Positions 1 through 7,013 of a stretch of DNA of 64,000 bases are shown here, one piece after another. Every line of letters begins with the position of its first letter. Position 1 is the stretch's first letter. The DNA comes from Streptomyces sp. HUAS MG91. GTDB taxonomy: Bacteria; Actinomycetota; Actinomycetes; Streptomycetales; Streptomycetaceae. The position numbers were made by a program, and so were the translations under genes. The stretch spans positions 2,046,001 through 2,110,000 of the forward strand of contig NZ_CP159534.1 of NCBI RefSeq assembly GCF_040529335.1. The letters are read 5' to 3'. The notes beneath the pieces are model-generated. The model did no database searches. It was not told the origin of the DNA and saw nothing but the letters and a program-made list of their open reading frames with translations.

Positions 1-333
1 CACGCGTAGGCGGATCTCGACGCTCTCGCGCGTCACGGGGTCCGTGGTGAGCGCCGCCATCCAGGTCTTCGCGTACTGCTCGAAGGTCACCACTCCGGCC
101 GAGGGATCGATGTAGCGCCCTTGGGATACGTCCGCCTCGATGTTGGCCAGCCAGGTGTCAGCCTTGCGCTTCTGCTTGTCCGGGAAGCTCTTGGACTTTT
201 CCGAGCCGTCCGGGCCGATGTACCGGGCTCGGTAGCGGAGGCCGACGCCGTAGCGGTCGCTCTTGACCCTCCGGGGCTTGCCGTCCGGGCCGATCTCGAC
301 CTTGAACCAGCGGTCCTGGATGTGCCCGGCCAT
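1..333 (-). CDS. int: Site-specific tyrosine recombinase (integrase), N-terminal part only
   Basis: The first 111 codons of the element's integrase are present; the rest lies beyond the left edge. The ATG (331-333) overlaps the TGA of xis as ATGA, which fixes the start and implies translational coupling. The N-terminus contains a basic segment rich in K and R (residues about 15-57) typical of the arm-type DNA-binding region, followed by a stretch (about 83-111, 'TFEQYAKTWMAAL') like the core-binding SAM-like domain of phage integrases. The catalytic R-H-R-Y residues are not in the window, so assignment rests on this N-terminus and on xis/repSA synteny. It would catalyse attP x attB recombination, with Xis giving excision. 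Confidence 0.85.
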   Translation of the reverse strand, partial: MAGHIQDRWFKVEIGPDGKPRRVKSDRYGVGLRYRARYIGPDGSEKSKSFPDKQKRKADTWLANIEADVSQGRYIDPSAGVVTFEQYAKTWMAALTTDPVTRESVEIRLRV

Positions 334-539
334 CAGGCAGCCGCTCTTTCCATCAGGGAGTCCACCCAGGAGCGCACGTCTCCGGGGTGATAGCGAACGT
401 GCCGGCCAACGCGGAATCCCTTGGGACCAGTGCCCTTGCGACGCCACTGATAAAGGGTCTCGACCGGGACGCCGAGCAGGTCAGCAACGTCTGTCGGGGG
501 CAGGTAGCGCTCAGGCAGGGCACGCTTCACGGTCACCAC
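333..539 (-). CDS. xis: Excisionase, MerR-type helix-turn-helix
   Basis: A 68-residue protein whose middle reads as a MerR/Xis-like winged helix: 'PTDVADLLGVPVETLYQWR' is the helix-turn-helix, followed by 'GPKGFRVGRHVRYHPGDV', the typical wing. Small proteins of this type next to AICE integrases act as recombination directionality factors that bend attachment-site DNA and favour excision. Its start lies inside the end of repSA (7-bp overlap) and its stop overlaps the integrase start, so rep, xis and int look like one translationally coupled unit, as in pSAM2. Confidence 0.88.
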   Translation of the reverse strand: MVTVKRALPERYLPPTDVADLLGVPVETLYQWRRKGTGPKGFRVGRHVRYHPGDVRSWVDSLMERAAA

Positions 540-1918
540 TCCTTCTCGTCGGCAAGGTCTGCGAGTGCTTCGCGTGCTGTCTCTCGATTCAGTTGGATGT
601 CGCGGGCGATCGTGGCAGCGAGGGCGGATTCGCCGGGGGTGTGTCCGTGCCCGGCGTACTGCCAGTCGGCGAGGACGAGGACCGTTCCCGGCTCGTAGTC
701 AGGCGTGCCGAGGGCTTCGCGTTCTTGGGCGGCTCGGAAGTCGGCACGGGCCTGGCGGAGTTCGCCGAGGGTGGTCGAGTAGCGGCGGGACTTCGAGGAG
801 AAGTGGCCGCGGAAGCCCAGCATGTGAGCCCAGGCCCAGAGGCGCCGGTCCGGGTAGAGCGGATCGAGCAGCTTGCATGCGGTGATCAGTCGGCGGGCAT
901 GGTCGGGGACGCCGTGGCGGTCGAGTTCAGCGAGTTCGCCGATCCGGCGGTCGAGGGTGCCTGTGTCCTCTGCGGCTTTGGTGGCGTACTTGGCGACGTA
1001 GGAGGCGACGGCCTGTTCGGTGATGTCGGAGCCGTTGCCGAAGGCTTTGACGGGTCGCACGTCGAGCTGTCGGCCCCACCGGAAGGTACGGGCCGGTTGG
1101 TCGTCGGCGGCGGGGACGCTGACGCTCGTGTAGGCGTGCGCTGCGGCGGCCCGGATCGCGTCGTCGAGGAGGGCGACGCTGGCCCAGGAGGGCGGCGGGG
1201 TATCCGGTCCATCGGGCCCGTCGAGGCGGATCACGGAGTGGAAGTGGATGGCGCCTCGCTTCTGGAACTCGGCGACCTTGCCGTACGAGACGCGGGCAGA
1301 CTCGGCGAGTTCGCGTTGAGTGAGTCCGGCGCGAGCGGCGATCTCACGGCGGAGCCGGTTGACGAAGCGCATCCACAGTTCGCCGGACAGATTGTTGAAG
1401 AGGACCGTGCCCGCGTAGTCGTACGTGCTCGTGTCGAGCGCGGTTCCGAGGGCTGGATCATCCGGGGTGTGTCGCGTGCCGCAGCGGCAGGTGCCGCGGT
1501 CGGGCCGGTTGTGGACCGGGCCGAACGAGGGCGCGGTCAGGGTGGTGAAGACCCGGGGGTGATCGCGGACTGTGGCGGTGATGTCGCAGCGGTCGTCGCC
1601 AACGAGTCCGGCGCGGATCAGGTGGTAGGTGTCCCCGGCGTAGGTCCAGGCGCAAGCCGGGCAGCGGGAGGCGCGGCGGTTGCCGCAGGCGACGCGGAGC
1701 CGACCGCCCGGCTCGGTCTCGGTCGAGTAGTGGTGCAGGGTCTCACCGGTCGTCTTGTTCTTGGTCAGCGTCCAGCCGGTCAGGTGGATGGGGTTGGCGC
1801 AGCCGCCGGTACGGCGTATCTGGTCTTGCCAGCGGTCAAAGCCGTCGGACCCGTCCACTCTCAGCAGGTCGCCGAGGGTGGTCGGGTCCAGGCCCGCGAA
1901 GGTCGCGGTGTCGGTCAT
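533..1918 (-). CDS. repSA: RepSA-family rolling-circle replication initiator
   Basis: A 461-residue protein. The start is placed at the ATG 1916-1918, which overlaps the stop of the upstream zinc mini-protein as ATGA; an upstream extension would only add a low-complexity leader. Residues 78-89 form a C-x8-C-x2-C zinc-binding-like cluster, a second Cys pair lies near residue 145, and 'HFHSVIRLDG' (225-234) is the HUH-like metal-binding motif of rolling-circle initiators. 'YVAKYATKA', further on, carries candidate catalytic tyrosines. RepSA of pSAM2 nicks the double-strand origin and drives intermediate replication after excision. It is the longest element gene after TraSA's operon and is followed directly by xis and int. 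Confidence 0.85.
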   Translation of the reverse strand: MTDTATFAGLDPTTLGDLLRVDGSDGFDRWQDQIRRTGGCANPIHLTGWTLTKNKTTGETLHHYSTETEPGGRLRVACGNRRASRCPACAWTYAGDTYHLIRAGLVGDDRCDITATVRDHPRVFTTLTAPSFGPVHNRPDRGTCRCGTRHTPDDPALGTALDTSTYDYAGTVLFNNLSGELWMRFVNRLRREIAARAGLTQRELAESARVSYGKVAEFQKRGAIHFHSVIRLDGPDGPDTPPPSWASVALLDDAIRAAAAHAYTSVSVPAADDQPARTFRWGRQLDVRPVKAFGNGSDITEQAVASYVAKYATKAAEDTGTLDRRIGELAELDRHGVPDHARRLITACKLLDPLYPDRRLWAWAHMLGFRGHFSSKSRRYSTTLGELRQARADFRAAQEREALGTPDYEPGTVLVLADWQYAGHGHTPGESALAATIARDIQLNRETAREALADLADEKEW

Positions 1919-2103
1919 GCGCGGCCCCCGGCGAGGGCGATGGTGCGGCGGGTCGTGGTTCCGGTGCCGTGGCACTTCGAGCAGTGCACGGTGATGGTGC
2001 GCAGGTGTCCGGCGCGTGTGCGGCCGCCGAGGGTGATGGAGACGGAGGCGAAGCCGTCGCAGGCCGGGCAGATGCGGGACGTGGGGCGGGGGCGTTCGGT
2101 CAT
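1915..2103 (-). CDS. Small zinc-ribbon protein (two CxxC knuckles), AICE-associated
   Basis: A 62-residue protein with 'CPACDG' and 'CSKCHGTG', two CxxCxG knuckles like half of a DnaJ zinc-finger domain. A Gly-Gly-Arg turn and a His lie between them. It has a good Shine-Dalgarno (GGAAGGAA) and overlaps the start of repSA by 4 bp. No experimentally known function comes to mind; such mini-proteins recur in Streptomyces integrative elements. It resembles the 59-residue protein encoded at 3630-3809, so the element carries two paralogues. A role in binding nucleic acid or in RepSA function is inference only. Confidence 0.75.
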   Translation of the reverse strand: MTERPRPTSRICPACDGFASVSITLGGRTRAGHLRTITVHCSKCHGTGTTTRRTIALAGGRA

Positions 2104-2190
2104 GATGGGTGTTCCTTCCGGTTGCGAGATCGGGCAGGAGGCGCGGGCCCGGGCGGCGGAAACCTGGCAGTGGAGGCCGCCCGGGGCCGG

Positions 2191-2502
2191 TCAGCGGTGC
2201 TTGTGCTCGGAGGCCATGAGCGAGCGGACGACCAGCGCGACGATCGCGAGCGATCCGGCGGTGATGGCGACGGCCAGGAGCATGGAGACCAGGACCGCGC
2301 CCACGACGAGGACAGCCGCAGTACCGCCGCCGACGGCCAGGAGCAGGGCGCCGGGGGTGAGCTGGACCGTGGGCCGAGTCGGCTGCGGGGCCGCGGCGAT
2401 CGGTGCCGGGGTCTGCGGCACGACGGCCGTGGGCTCGATGATGGCGGGCGGAGTGACGTGGCCGGTCGGGGCGGGCATGGTCGGGACCTTGGGGCGGAGC
2501 AT
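2191..2502 (-). CDS. SpdD-like plasmid spread membrane protein
   Basis: A 103-residue protein. The start is the ATG 2500-2502, preceded by GGGAG. The first half is rich in Pro, Ala and Thr, and the second half holds two adjacent hydrophobic helices (roughly residues 50-90), ending in a short basic tail with two His. This architecture fits the Spd proteins of Streptomyces conjugative plasmids, which help intramycelial spread after the initial transfer. It lies between a 52-residue membrane peptide and the zinc mini-protein, in the same direction. The exact Spd class is uncertain. Confidence 0.6.
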   Translation of the reverse strand: MLRPKVPTMPAPTGHVTPPAIIEPTAVVPQTPAPIAAAPQPTRPTVQLTPGALLLAVGGGTAAVLVVGAVLVSMLLAVAITAGSLAIVALVVRSLMASEHKHR

Positions 2503-2522
2503 GGTCGTTCTCCCTTCGAGGG

Positions 2523-2681
2523 TTACTTGGTGATGGCGGTGTCGATGAGCGGGGCGAAGAGGCTGTCGGCGAGGAGGTAGCCGCCCAGGAGCAGAAGGGC
2601 GATGAGCCACCAGGGCGGGCGGATGAGCTTGATGCCGACGAGGCCGACGCAGGCGACGAAGAACCAGAGCGGAACGTCCAC
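2523..2681 (-). CDS. 52-residue hydrophobic spread-type membrane peptide
   Basis: A short gene with a GTG start at 2679-2681 and a strong GGAGG 7 nt upstream. The product has two membrane helices ('LWFFVACVGLVGI' and 'WWLIALLLLGGYLLADSLF') joined by a short RPP loop. It sits 20 bp before the SpdD-like gene in the transfer operon. Small two-helix peptides are regular members of the spd region of pSAM2/pIJ101-type elements; their individual roles are unknown. It is easily missed because the frame is open far upstream and the true start is GTG. Confidence 0.65.
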   Translation of the reverse strand: MDVPLWFFVACVGLVGIKLIRPPWWLIALLLLGGYLLADSLFAPLIDTAITK

Positions 2682-2692
2682 GGCGGGGCCTC

Positions 2693-2887
2693 CTAGTCGG
2701 CGACGCGGCAGCGGTGGGTGCGGGCGGCGAGCTGGGCGGCGGACTGGCTGGAGTAGTCCGAGGACCAGCCGCACCGGTCGTTGGTGCACACCGCGGCGTG
2801 CTTGGTGTGGCCCCTCTTGTTGCGGTGGGTGCCGATCTGCACGGGGCCGATCCGCAGCACGGAGTGGAAGAAGTCGCGAGCAGGCAT
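2693..2887 (-). CDS. Mobile element transfer protein (small, one C-x4-C pair)
   Basis: A 64-residue protein of a family I recognise from Streptomyces elements as 'mobile element transfer protein'. Marks are the N-terminal 'VLRIGPVQIGTHRNKRG', the pair C34/C39 in 'AVCTNDRCGWSSDYSSQ', and the end 'LAARTHRCRV'. It lies in the spd cluster between the DUF2637 protein gene and the 52-residue membrane peptide. The conserved Cys and His residues suggest metal or nucleic acid binding, but no biochemical function is known to me. Confidence 0.75.
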   Translation of the reverse strand: MPARDFFHSVLRIGPVQIGTHRNKRGHTKHAAVCTNDRCGWSSDYSSQSAAQLAARTHRCRVAD

Positions 2888-2907
2888 GGCAGTGATCTCC
2901 TCTCAGA

Positions 2908-3552
2908 TCAGGTGAGTTGGGCGGCGATCGCGTCGGCCATCGGCGCGGGGACGCCGAGGCGGGCACGCAGGGTGTCGGTGTCGATCGGGGAGCCGGTCCG
3001 GGCGCGGTGGTCGTCGGCGACCTTGCGGGCGTGGTCGACCAGAGCGGCCGAGACGGCAGGAGCCGGAGCAGCAGTGGGCAGGGCGGGAGCGTCGTCCGCG
3101 GCCGGGATGGAGTCCGCCGGGTCAGGGGCGGGAGTGGGCTCGGGGGCCGGGGCTGCGGGCGCCGGCGGAACCGGCACCCGGTCCCCGTCACTGTTCGGCG
3201 AGTGCGCCAGAAGGGTGCCGCCGAGGAAGGCGAGCGCAGGCCAGCCAGCGACGCCGAAGCGCAGCCAGGCCGGAGGGTTGGTCAGATCAAGGAACCCGGC
3301 GGTGGCGACGTTCGCGCCGAGCGAGGCCACCAGGGCGACCAGGAACCAGCACCAGGCCAGACGGGAGGGCCCGAAGTTCCGCAGCCGTCGCCAGGCCGCG
3401 ACCAGGAGCAGGTCAACCGAGATCGGATAGGCCCATGCCTTCCAGCCGTCCTGTCCGGCAGCAGAGGCAAGGTCGTGCAGGTGGGCGAAGGACAGCGCGC
3501 CAGCGATCACGGCTTGCACGAGTACGGCGTCCAGGCGGACCGAACGGGGCAT
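2908..3552 (-). CDS. spdB: SpdB-type membrane protein with DUF2637 domain
   Basis: A 214-residue protein. The ATG at 3550-3552 is preceded by an ideal AAGGAGGTGA. The N-terminal half carries about four hydrophobic helices, including the DUF2637 signature 'WAYPISVDLLLVAAWRR' near residues 37-53. The C-terminal half is Pro/Ala-rich and then folds into a short region ('VADDHRARTGSPIDTDTLR') that looks like a DNA-binding winged-helix motif. DUF2637 proteins are the SpdB/SpdA2 products of Streptomyces conjugative elements, thought to help spread across hyphal septa, possibly as a membrane partner of TraSA. Confidence 0.8.
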   Translation of the reverse strand: MPRSVRLDAVLVQAVIAGALSFAHLHDLASAAGQDGWKAWAYPISVDLLLVAAWRRLRNFGPSRLAWCWFLVALVASLGANVATAGFLDLTNPPAWLRFGVAGWPALAFLGGTLLAHSPNSDGDRVPVPPAPAAPAPEPTPAPDPADSIPAADDAPALPTAAPAPAVSAALVDHARKVADDHRARTGSPIDTDTLRARLGVPAPMADAIAAQLT

Positions 3553-3629
3553 GTCTTCACCTCCTTCGAAGAGTTGTAGCCGGGGCCGGGCGGGGCTCAC
3601 GAGATCCGGCCGCCCGGCCTAGGCGGTGT

Positions 3630-3809
3630 TCAGTCGGTGGCTTCGCCGGAGCCGAAGCAGGTCAGGCACATGCCGGTCTGCCGATGACCGGTGGTCCGCT
3701 GCTTGCGTCCGCCGACACGGACCGCGACGGAGATCTCTCCGGAGCCCTCGCAGGTCTTGCACTGCGGCGGGGCGGCGGGCTTACGAGCGGGGCTCTTGCG
3801 TGCGGGCAT
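3630..3809 (-). CDS. 59-residue zinc-ribbon mini-protein, paralogue of the one at 1915-2103
   Basis: The ATG is at 3807-3809 with the Shine-Dalgarno GGAAGGAG; the stop TGA is at 3630-3632. The product begins with a basic Ala/Pro/Lys stretch, then 'CKTCEGSG', a GGRKQRTTGHRQTG hinge, and 'CLTCFGSG'. The C-x2-C-x-G pairs and the Gly-Gly-Arg...Gly-His...Thr hinge match the other mini-protein of this element. It lies between traSA and spdB on the same strand, so it is probably co-transcribed with them. Function unknown; metal binding is inferred from the Cys pattern. Confidence 0.75.
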   Translation of the reverse strand: MPARKSPARKPAAPPQCKTCEGSGEISVAVRVGGRKQRTTGHRQTGMCLTCFGSGEATD

Positions 3810-3892
3810 GGGTGGTGCTCCTTCCGTGATCAGGCATGGACGGGGTAGGGACCTGGCGCGAGACGGTCACGCCGACCGGGAAGCGGGGAAGA

Positions 3893-5248
3893 TCAGGCCG
3901 CGCTCGGAGCGGACTCCACGGCCGGAGCCGAGATCGGCATCAGGTGCGGGAGCACGGGCCGGAACGGGGCCAGTTCGGGCAGGTCCGGAGTGCGGTCCGC
4001 GTGCCGATTGCAGATGTTGACGGCCTTGCGCAGGGACGTGTGCGGGGCCCGGATGCGAGACCAACCGCCGGTCGAGTCGCCGGAGATGGCCACGCCGCGG
4101 AGTTCGGCGGGAATCGAGATCGCGGCCAAGACTGCGTCGGGGGCGATGTCGCCGAAGGCCATGTTCGCCGAGGTCTCATCGTTCACGCGGTGAGCGGTGC
4201 GGCCGGAGAGCTGGGCGCGGAGCATCGTGATGCCCTTGCCGAGTTCGGAGCCGAAGCGCTGCCCGCAGATCTCCAGGTAGACCCCGGCAGCACGGCCGAG
4301 CTGGGCCAGGCGCACGAGCGCGGTGATGATCCGGTCTCGACGCTTCTCTTCGATCTTGTTTGCGAAGAGGGCGAGTTCGGCGACCTCGTCGACGAGGACG
4401 ACGATCGGGACCGGTCGCAGGTCCTCGGGGAGGTCCCAGATGTCGGCAGCGATCTCTGCATCCGGGATCGCGGACGCCACTCCCTGATGGGCACGGATGG
4501 TCTGGTAGACGCCCTCCATGTGGTCCACGAGCGCGTCAAGGAGGTCCGCAGCGGTGTCGGGGTTGTCGGCCAGCGCGGAGAACCGGCGGGCGAGCGGGAA
4601 CAGCTCGACACCTTGCTTGCAGTCGATCCCGACCAGGCCCACGTCACGCGGGGCGAGTTCGGCGACCAGGTTGCGCAGGTACACCGACTTGCCGGACTCG
4701 GTGGCCCCGAGGGTGAGGGCGTGCGGGATGGCACGGTAGTCGCGGTAGTGCACCGCGCCGTCCTCCCGCAGGGCGACCGGGATGCGCATCGGCGCCGGGT
4801 CGGTCTTGGCGGGCATGTGCACGCGCTTGAGCACGTCGTAGCCGGTCATGCGCAACTCGACGATGCCCGAGCGCAGCTCACGCGAGGAGACGCCGTACAG
4901 GCCAAAGGAGTGCCGTAGCCGATCAGTGGACGCGGCCACGTCGAAGGCGTCCTGCCCGGGGCGGAGCTTGATCCGTAGGACCAGGCCGGTCCGGGTCGGC
5001 CGCAGCCGCAGGATGCGCGGAGCCCGCGGGCCGGGCATGTCCCGGTTGGTCATCCGGGCGAGCCGCATTCGCCAGCGGGGCGGCGGGACCGTCAGGCCGC
5101 AGGCGTCCATGACCGAGCCGTAGCGGACCAGCAGACGCAGCGCGGCAAGGGTGACCCCGAAGGTCAGCCAGTACCAGGCGGGGCGCCGCCACCGCAGGAG
5201 ACCCGCAGCAGCAGCGACCAGCAGCACGAAGGCGAGAAGCCACGTCAT
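3893..5248 (-). CDS. traSA: TraSA-like FtsK/SpoIIIE DNA translocase for conjugation
   Basis: A 451-residue protein starting at ATG 5246-5248. Two N-terminal hydrophobic stretches (about residues 2-18 and 25-42) anchor it in the membrane. The FtsK/SpoIIIE motor follows, with Walker A 'GATESGKS' (181-188), 'GIDCKQGVEL' and Walker B 'IVVLVDE' (282-288). In AICEs and Streptomyces plasmids this single protein forms the hexameric pump that moves double-stranded DNA to the recipient by recognising short clt repeats with a C-terminal winged helix. The gene follows the 118-residue conserved gene by 2 bp, so the two are co-transcribed from the divergent promoter region near 5610-5775. Confidence 0.92.
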   Translation of the reverse strand: MTWLLAFVLLVAAAAGLLRWRRPAWYWLTFGVTLAALRLLVRYGSVMDACGLTVPPPRWRMRLARMTNRDMPGPRAPRILRLRPTRTGLVLRIKLRPGQDAFDVAASTDRLRHSFGLYGVSSRELRSGIVELRMTGYDVLKRVHMPAKTDPAPMRIPVALREDGAVHYRDYRAIPHALTLGATESGKSVYLRNLVAELAPRDVGLVGIDCKQGVELFPLARRFSALADNPDTAADLLDALVDHMEGVYQTIRAHQGVASAIPDAEIAADIWDLPEDLRPVPIVVLVDEVAELALFANKIEEKRRDRIITALVRLAQLGRAAGVYLEICGQRFGSELGKGITMLRAQLSGRTAHRVNDETSANMAFGDIAPDAVLAAISIPAELRGVAISGDSTGGWSRIRAPHTSLRKAVNICNRHADRTPDLPELAPFRPVLPHLMPISAPAVESAPSAA

Positions 5249-5250
5249 GG

Positions 5251-5607
5251 TCAGGCAGCCTTCGACTTCGAGGCGTCCGCGGCCAGCGAGGTCACAGCCA
5301 CCGCGCGGAACGAGATGCCGTGGCGCTTGCCGTTGCCGAAGTCGTTCTCCCACGGGCGGGCGATCAGCCCCGTGAGCGCGACGGGCGTACCCATCACGAG
5401 CTCACCCGAGATGCCCGGCTCGGGCACCGTGACGGCCAGGAGCTCCACCTCATCGTTGGCGGAGAACATGACGTCGACCGTCATCAGGTGGGCGCCGGTC
5501 TCGACGTCCGTGGCGATCTCGCCGGTACGGCGGTCCTTGACCTTGGGCTGCGGGGCCTTGGCCACCATCACGGCGGCGGCGGAGGTGTCAACGGGGATCT
5601 GACGCAT
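5251..5607 (-). CDS. Conserved AICE protein, probably SCO3933-family
   Basis: A 118-residue protein beginning 'MRQIPVDTS', a sequence typical of a small family encoded just before traSA-like genes in Streptomyces elements; I recall the name SCO3933-family regulatory protein. It is mostly beta-strand-like with 'DRRTGEIATDVETGAHLMTV' and 'WENDFGNGKRHGISFRA', resembling an OB-like fold, but I see no catalytic motif. It is the first gene of the minus-strand transfer operon and stands divergent from the HTH regulator at 5776, with putative operators between. A regulatory or single-strand-binding role is inference. Confidence 0.6.
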   Translation of the reverse strand: MRQIPVDTSAAAVMVAKAPQPKVKDRRTGEIATDVETGAHLMTVDVMFSANDEVELLAVTVPEPGISGELVMGTPVALTGLIARPWENDFGNGKRHGISFRAVAVTSLAADASKSKAA

Positions 5608-5682
5608 CGTCTTGTCTCCTGCTCTGAGGGGCTGTTGCCGCCGAGTTCGGCGGCGACGAGATCAGGAGACCGCGAGAAGGGG

Positions 5683-5741
5683 TGGACGTATCTCGGTCCA
5701 GAGGGACGTTTAGGGACGTCTTCGAGTAGGGTAAAACGTCC
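5683..5741. promoter_or_regulatory. Divergent control region with GGACGT direct and inverted repeats
   Basis: The 168-bp gap between the transfer operon and the regulator gene contains GGACGT at 5683-5688, 5704-5709 and 5714-5719, and its inverse ACGTCC at 5736-5741. Two of them extend to GGGACGTTT (5703-5711) and AAAACGTCC (5733-5741), an inverted pair. This pattern between a regulator and the genes it would control suggests operator sites for the divergently encoded HTH protein. The TAGGGT at 5727-5732 may be the -10 box of the plus-strand gene. Confidence 0.5.
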
Positions 5742-5775
5742 TTGGCCGTCCACGCCTCCAGGGGAGGAAGCCAAC

Positions 5776-6507
5776 ATGGCGAACGAGCGCTTACGAGCGG
5801 CGATTTCAGCTAAGGGACAGACGATTCAGTCGGTGGCTGATCACGTCGAGGTTGACCCCAAGAGCGTGGAACGGTGGATCACGCTGGGACGTACACCGCA
5901 TCGGCGCCACCGCTGGACTACTGCCAGCTTCCTCGGAGTTGATGAGATCTACCTCTGGCCCGCCATCGAGAAGCAGGCCGAAACAGCCAGTGCCTCAGAG
6001 CTGGTGACCTACTACCCCCACCGCGGGGCGGTCCCTGCGGCCCTCTGGTCGTCGCTGATCGAGAACGCGACGCACCACGTCGAGATCCTGGTGTACGCGG
6101 GGCTGTTCCTCTTCGACGGACACCCGGACCTCCCCGACCAGTTGGCCGACAAGGCGAGGGCCGGAGCACAGATCCGCGTACTCCTCGGCGATCCTGACTC
6201 GGCGATGATCCATCAGCGCGGCGAAGAGGAAGGCATCGGCACCGACCTGGCAGCGCGAGCCCGCATCACTCGCCGCTACCTGGAGCCCGCCACGGCCACT
6301 CCGGGCGTGGAGCTGCGTCTCCACGACACGATCCTCTACAACTCGATCTACCGGTTCGACGACGACGTGTTGGTGAACCCGCACGTACTCGGAGCCCCCG
6401 CAGGGCAGAACCCGGTACTGCACTTCCGCTACCTTCCGGGCGCCCGGACGTTCCGCCACTACATGCGGAGCTTCGACTACGCCTGGGATCGAGGTCACCC
6501 GGCGTAG
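5776..6507 (+). CDS. HTH regulator fused to a PLD-like (DUF5919-type) domain
   Basis: A 243-residue protein, ATG preceded by GGGGAGGAAG. Residues about 4-55 form an XRE-like helix-turn-helix ('IQSVADHVEVDPKSVERWI'). The rest (about 75-240) resembles the domain I recall as DUF5919, a phospholipase-D-like fold without an intact HxKxxxxD motif; the most similar stretch is 'HDTILYNSIYRFDDD'. Members occur widely in actinomycetes as regulators of mobile elements and neighbouring Nudix genes. It is divergent from the traSA operon and 35 bp upstream of the Nudix gene, so it probably controls transfer and immunity. The ligand of the PLD-like domain is unknown. Confidence 0.7.
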   Translation: MANERLRAAISAKGQTIQSVADHVEVDPKSVERWITLGRTPHRRHRWTTASFLGVDEIYLWPAIEKQAETASASELVTYYPHRGAVPAALWSSLIENATHHVEILVYAGLFLFDGHPDLPDQLADKARAGAQIRVLLGDPDSAMIHQRGEEEGIGTDLAARARITRRYLEPATATPGVELRLHDTILYNSIYRFDDDVLVNPHVLGAPAGQNPVLHFRYLPGARTFRHYMRSFDYAWDRGHPA

Positions 6508-6542
6508 GAGCCTCCGCCGACGGAACATGCGAGGCTGGAGCC

Positions 6543-7013
6543 ATGGCCCGCATCGACTACATCAATGATCCGAACGCCCCGAAGGCGAACAGCATCGTCC
6601 CCTCTGTGGTCGCTGTCGCCGTCAACGACGCCGGTCAAGTCCTCATGATCCGCAAAACGGATAACAACCTGTGGGCGCTCCCCGGCGGAGGGGTGGAGAT
6701 CGGCGAGTCCGTCGCAGACGCCGCCGCCCGGGAGACCAAGGAAGAGACCGGGATCGATGTCGAGGTGACGCGTGTGGTCGGTCTCTACACCGACCCGGGT
6801 CACGTCATGGCGTACGACGATGGCGAGGTCCGCCAACAGTTCTCGATCTGTTTCACGGCCCGCATCCTCGGCGGCGAGCCCCGAACGAGCAGTGAGAGCA
6901 AGGAAGTCGTCTTCGTTGATCCGGAGCAGCTGGGCGAGCTGAACATCCATCCGTCCATGCGGATGCGGATCGAGCACGGCCTGTCCAACCGCTCCGAGCC
7001 CTACATCGGGTGA
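6543..7013 (+). CDS. Nudix hydrolase, possible Pif-like transfer immunity factor
   Basis: A 156-residue protein with a complete Nudix box at residues 49-71: G-x5-E, x7, 'RETKEETGI', containing the metal-binding REx2EE core. Nudix enzymes hydrolyse nucleoside diphosphate-X compounds. In pSAM2 the Pif protein carries a Nudix motif and blocks redundant transfer between element-bearing cells, and the position here, after the regulator and at the end of the transfer module, fits that role. The stop codon is directly adjacent to the stop of the convergent HD gene (0 bp between them). A housekeeping clean-up enzyme is the alternative. Confidence 0.8.
   Translation: MARIDYINDPNAPKANSIVPSVVAVAVNDAGQVLMIRKTDNNLWALPGGGVEIGESVADAAARETKEETGIDVEVTRVVGLYTDPGHVMAYDDGEVRQQFSICFTARILGGEPRTSSESKEVVFVDPEQLGELNIHPSMRMRIEHGLSNRSEPYIG

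Noticed and set aside
2146..2187. GC-rich hairpin before the SpdD-like stop as a terminator
   Set aside because: CCGGGCGGC/GCCGCCCGG (2149-2157/2176-2184) pairs, but no T run follows and such pairs are frequent at this GC; not called.
263..2533. 756-codon open frame on the plus strand across xis and repSA
   Set aside because: It is antisense to repSA, which has family motifs and overlapping starts; long frames opposite real genes are expected at this GC content.
3836..4918. 360-codon open frame on the plus strand
   Set aside because: Antisense to traSA, whose Walker motifs are intact.
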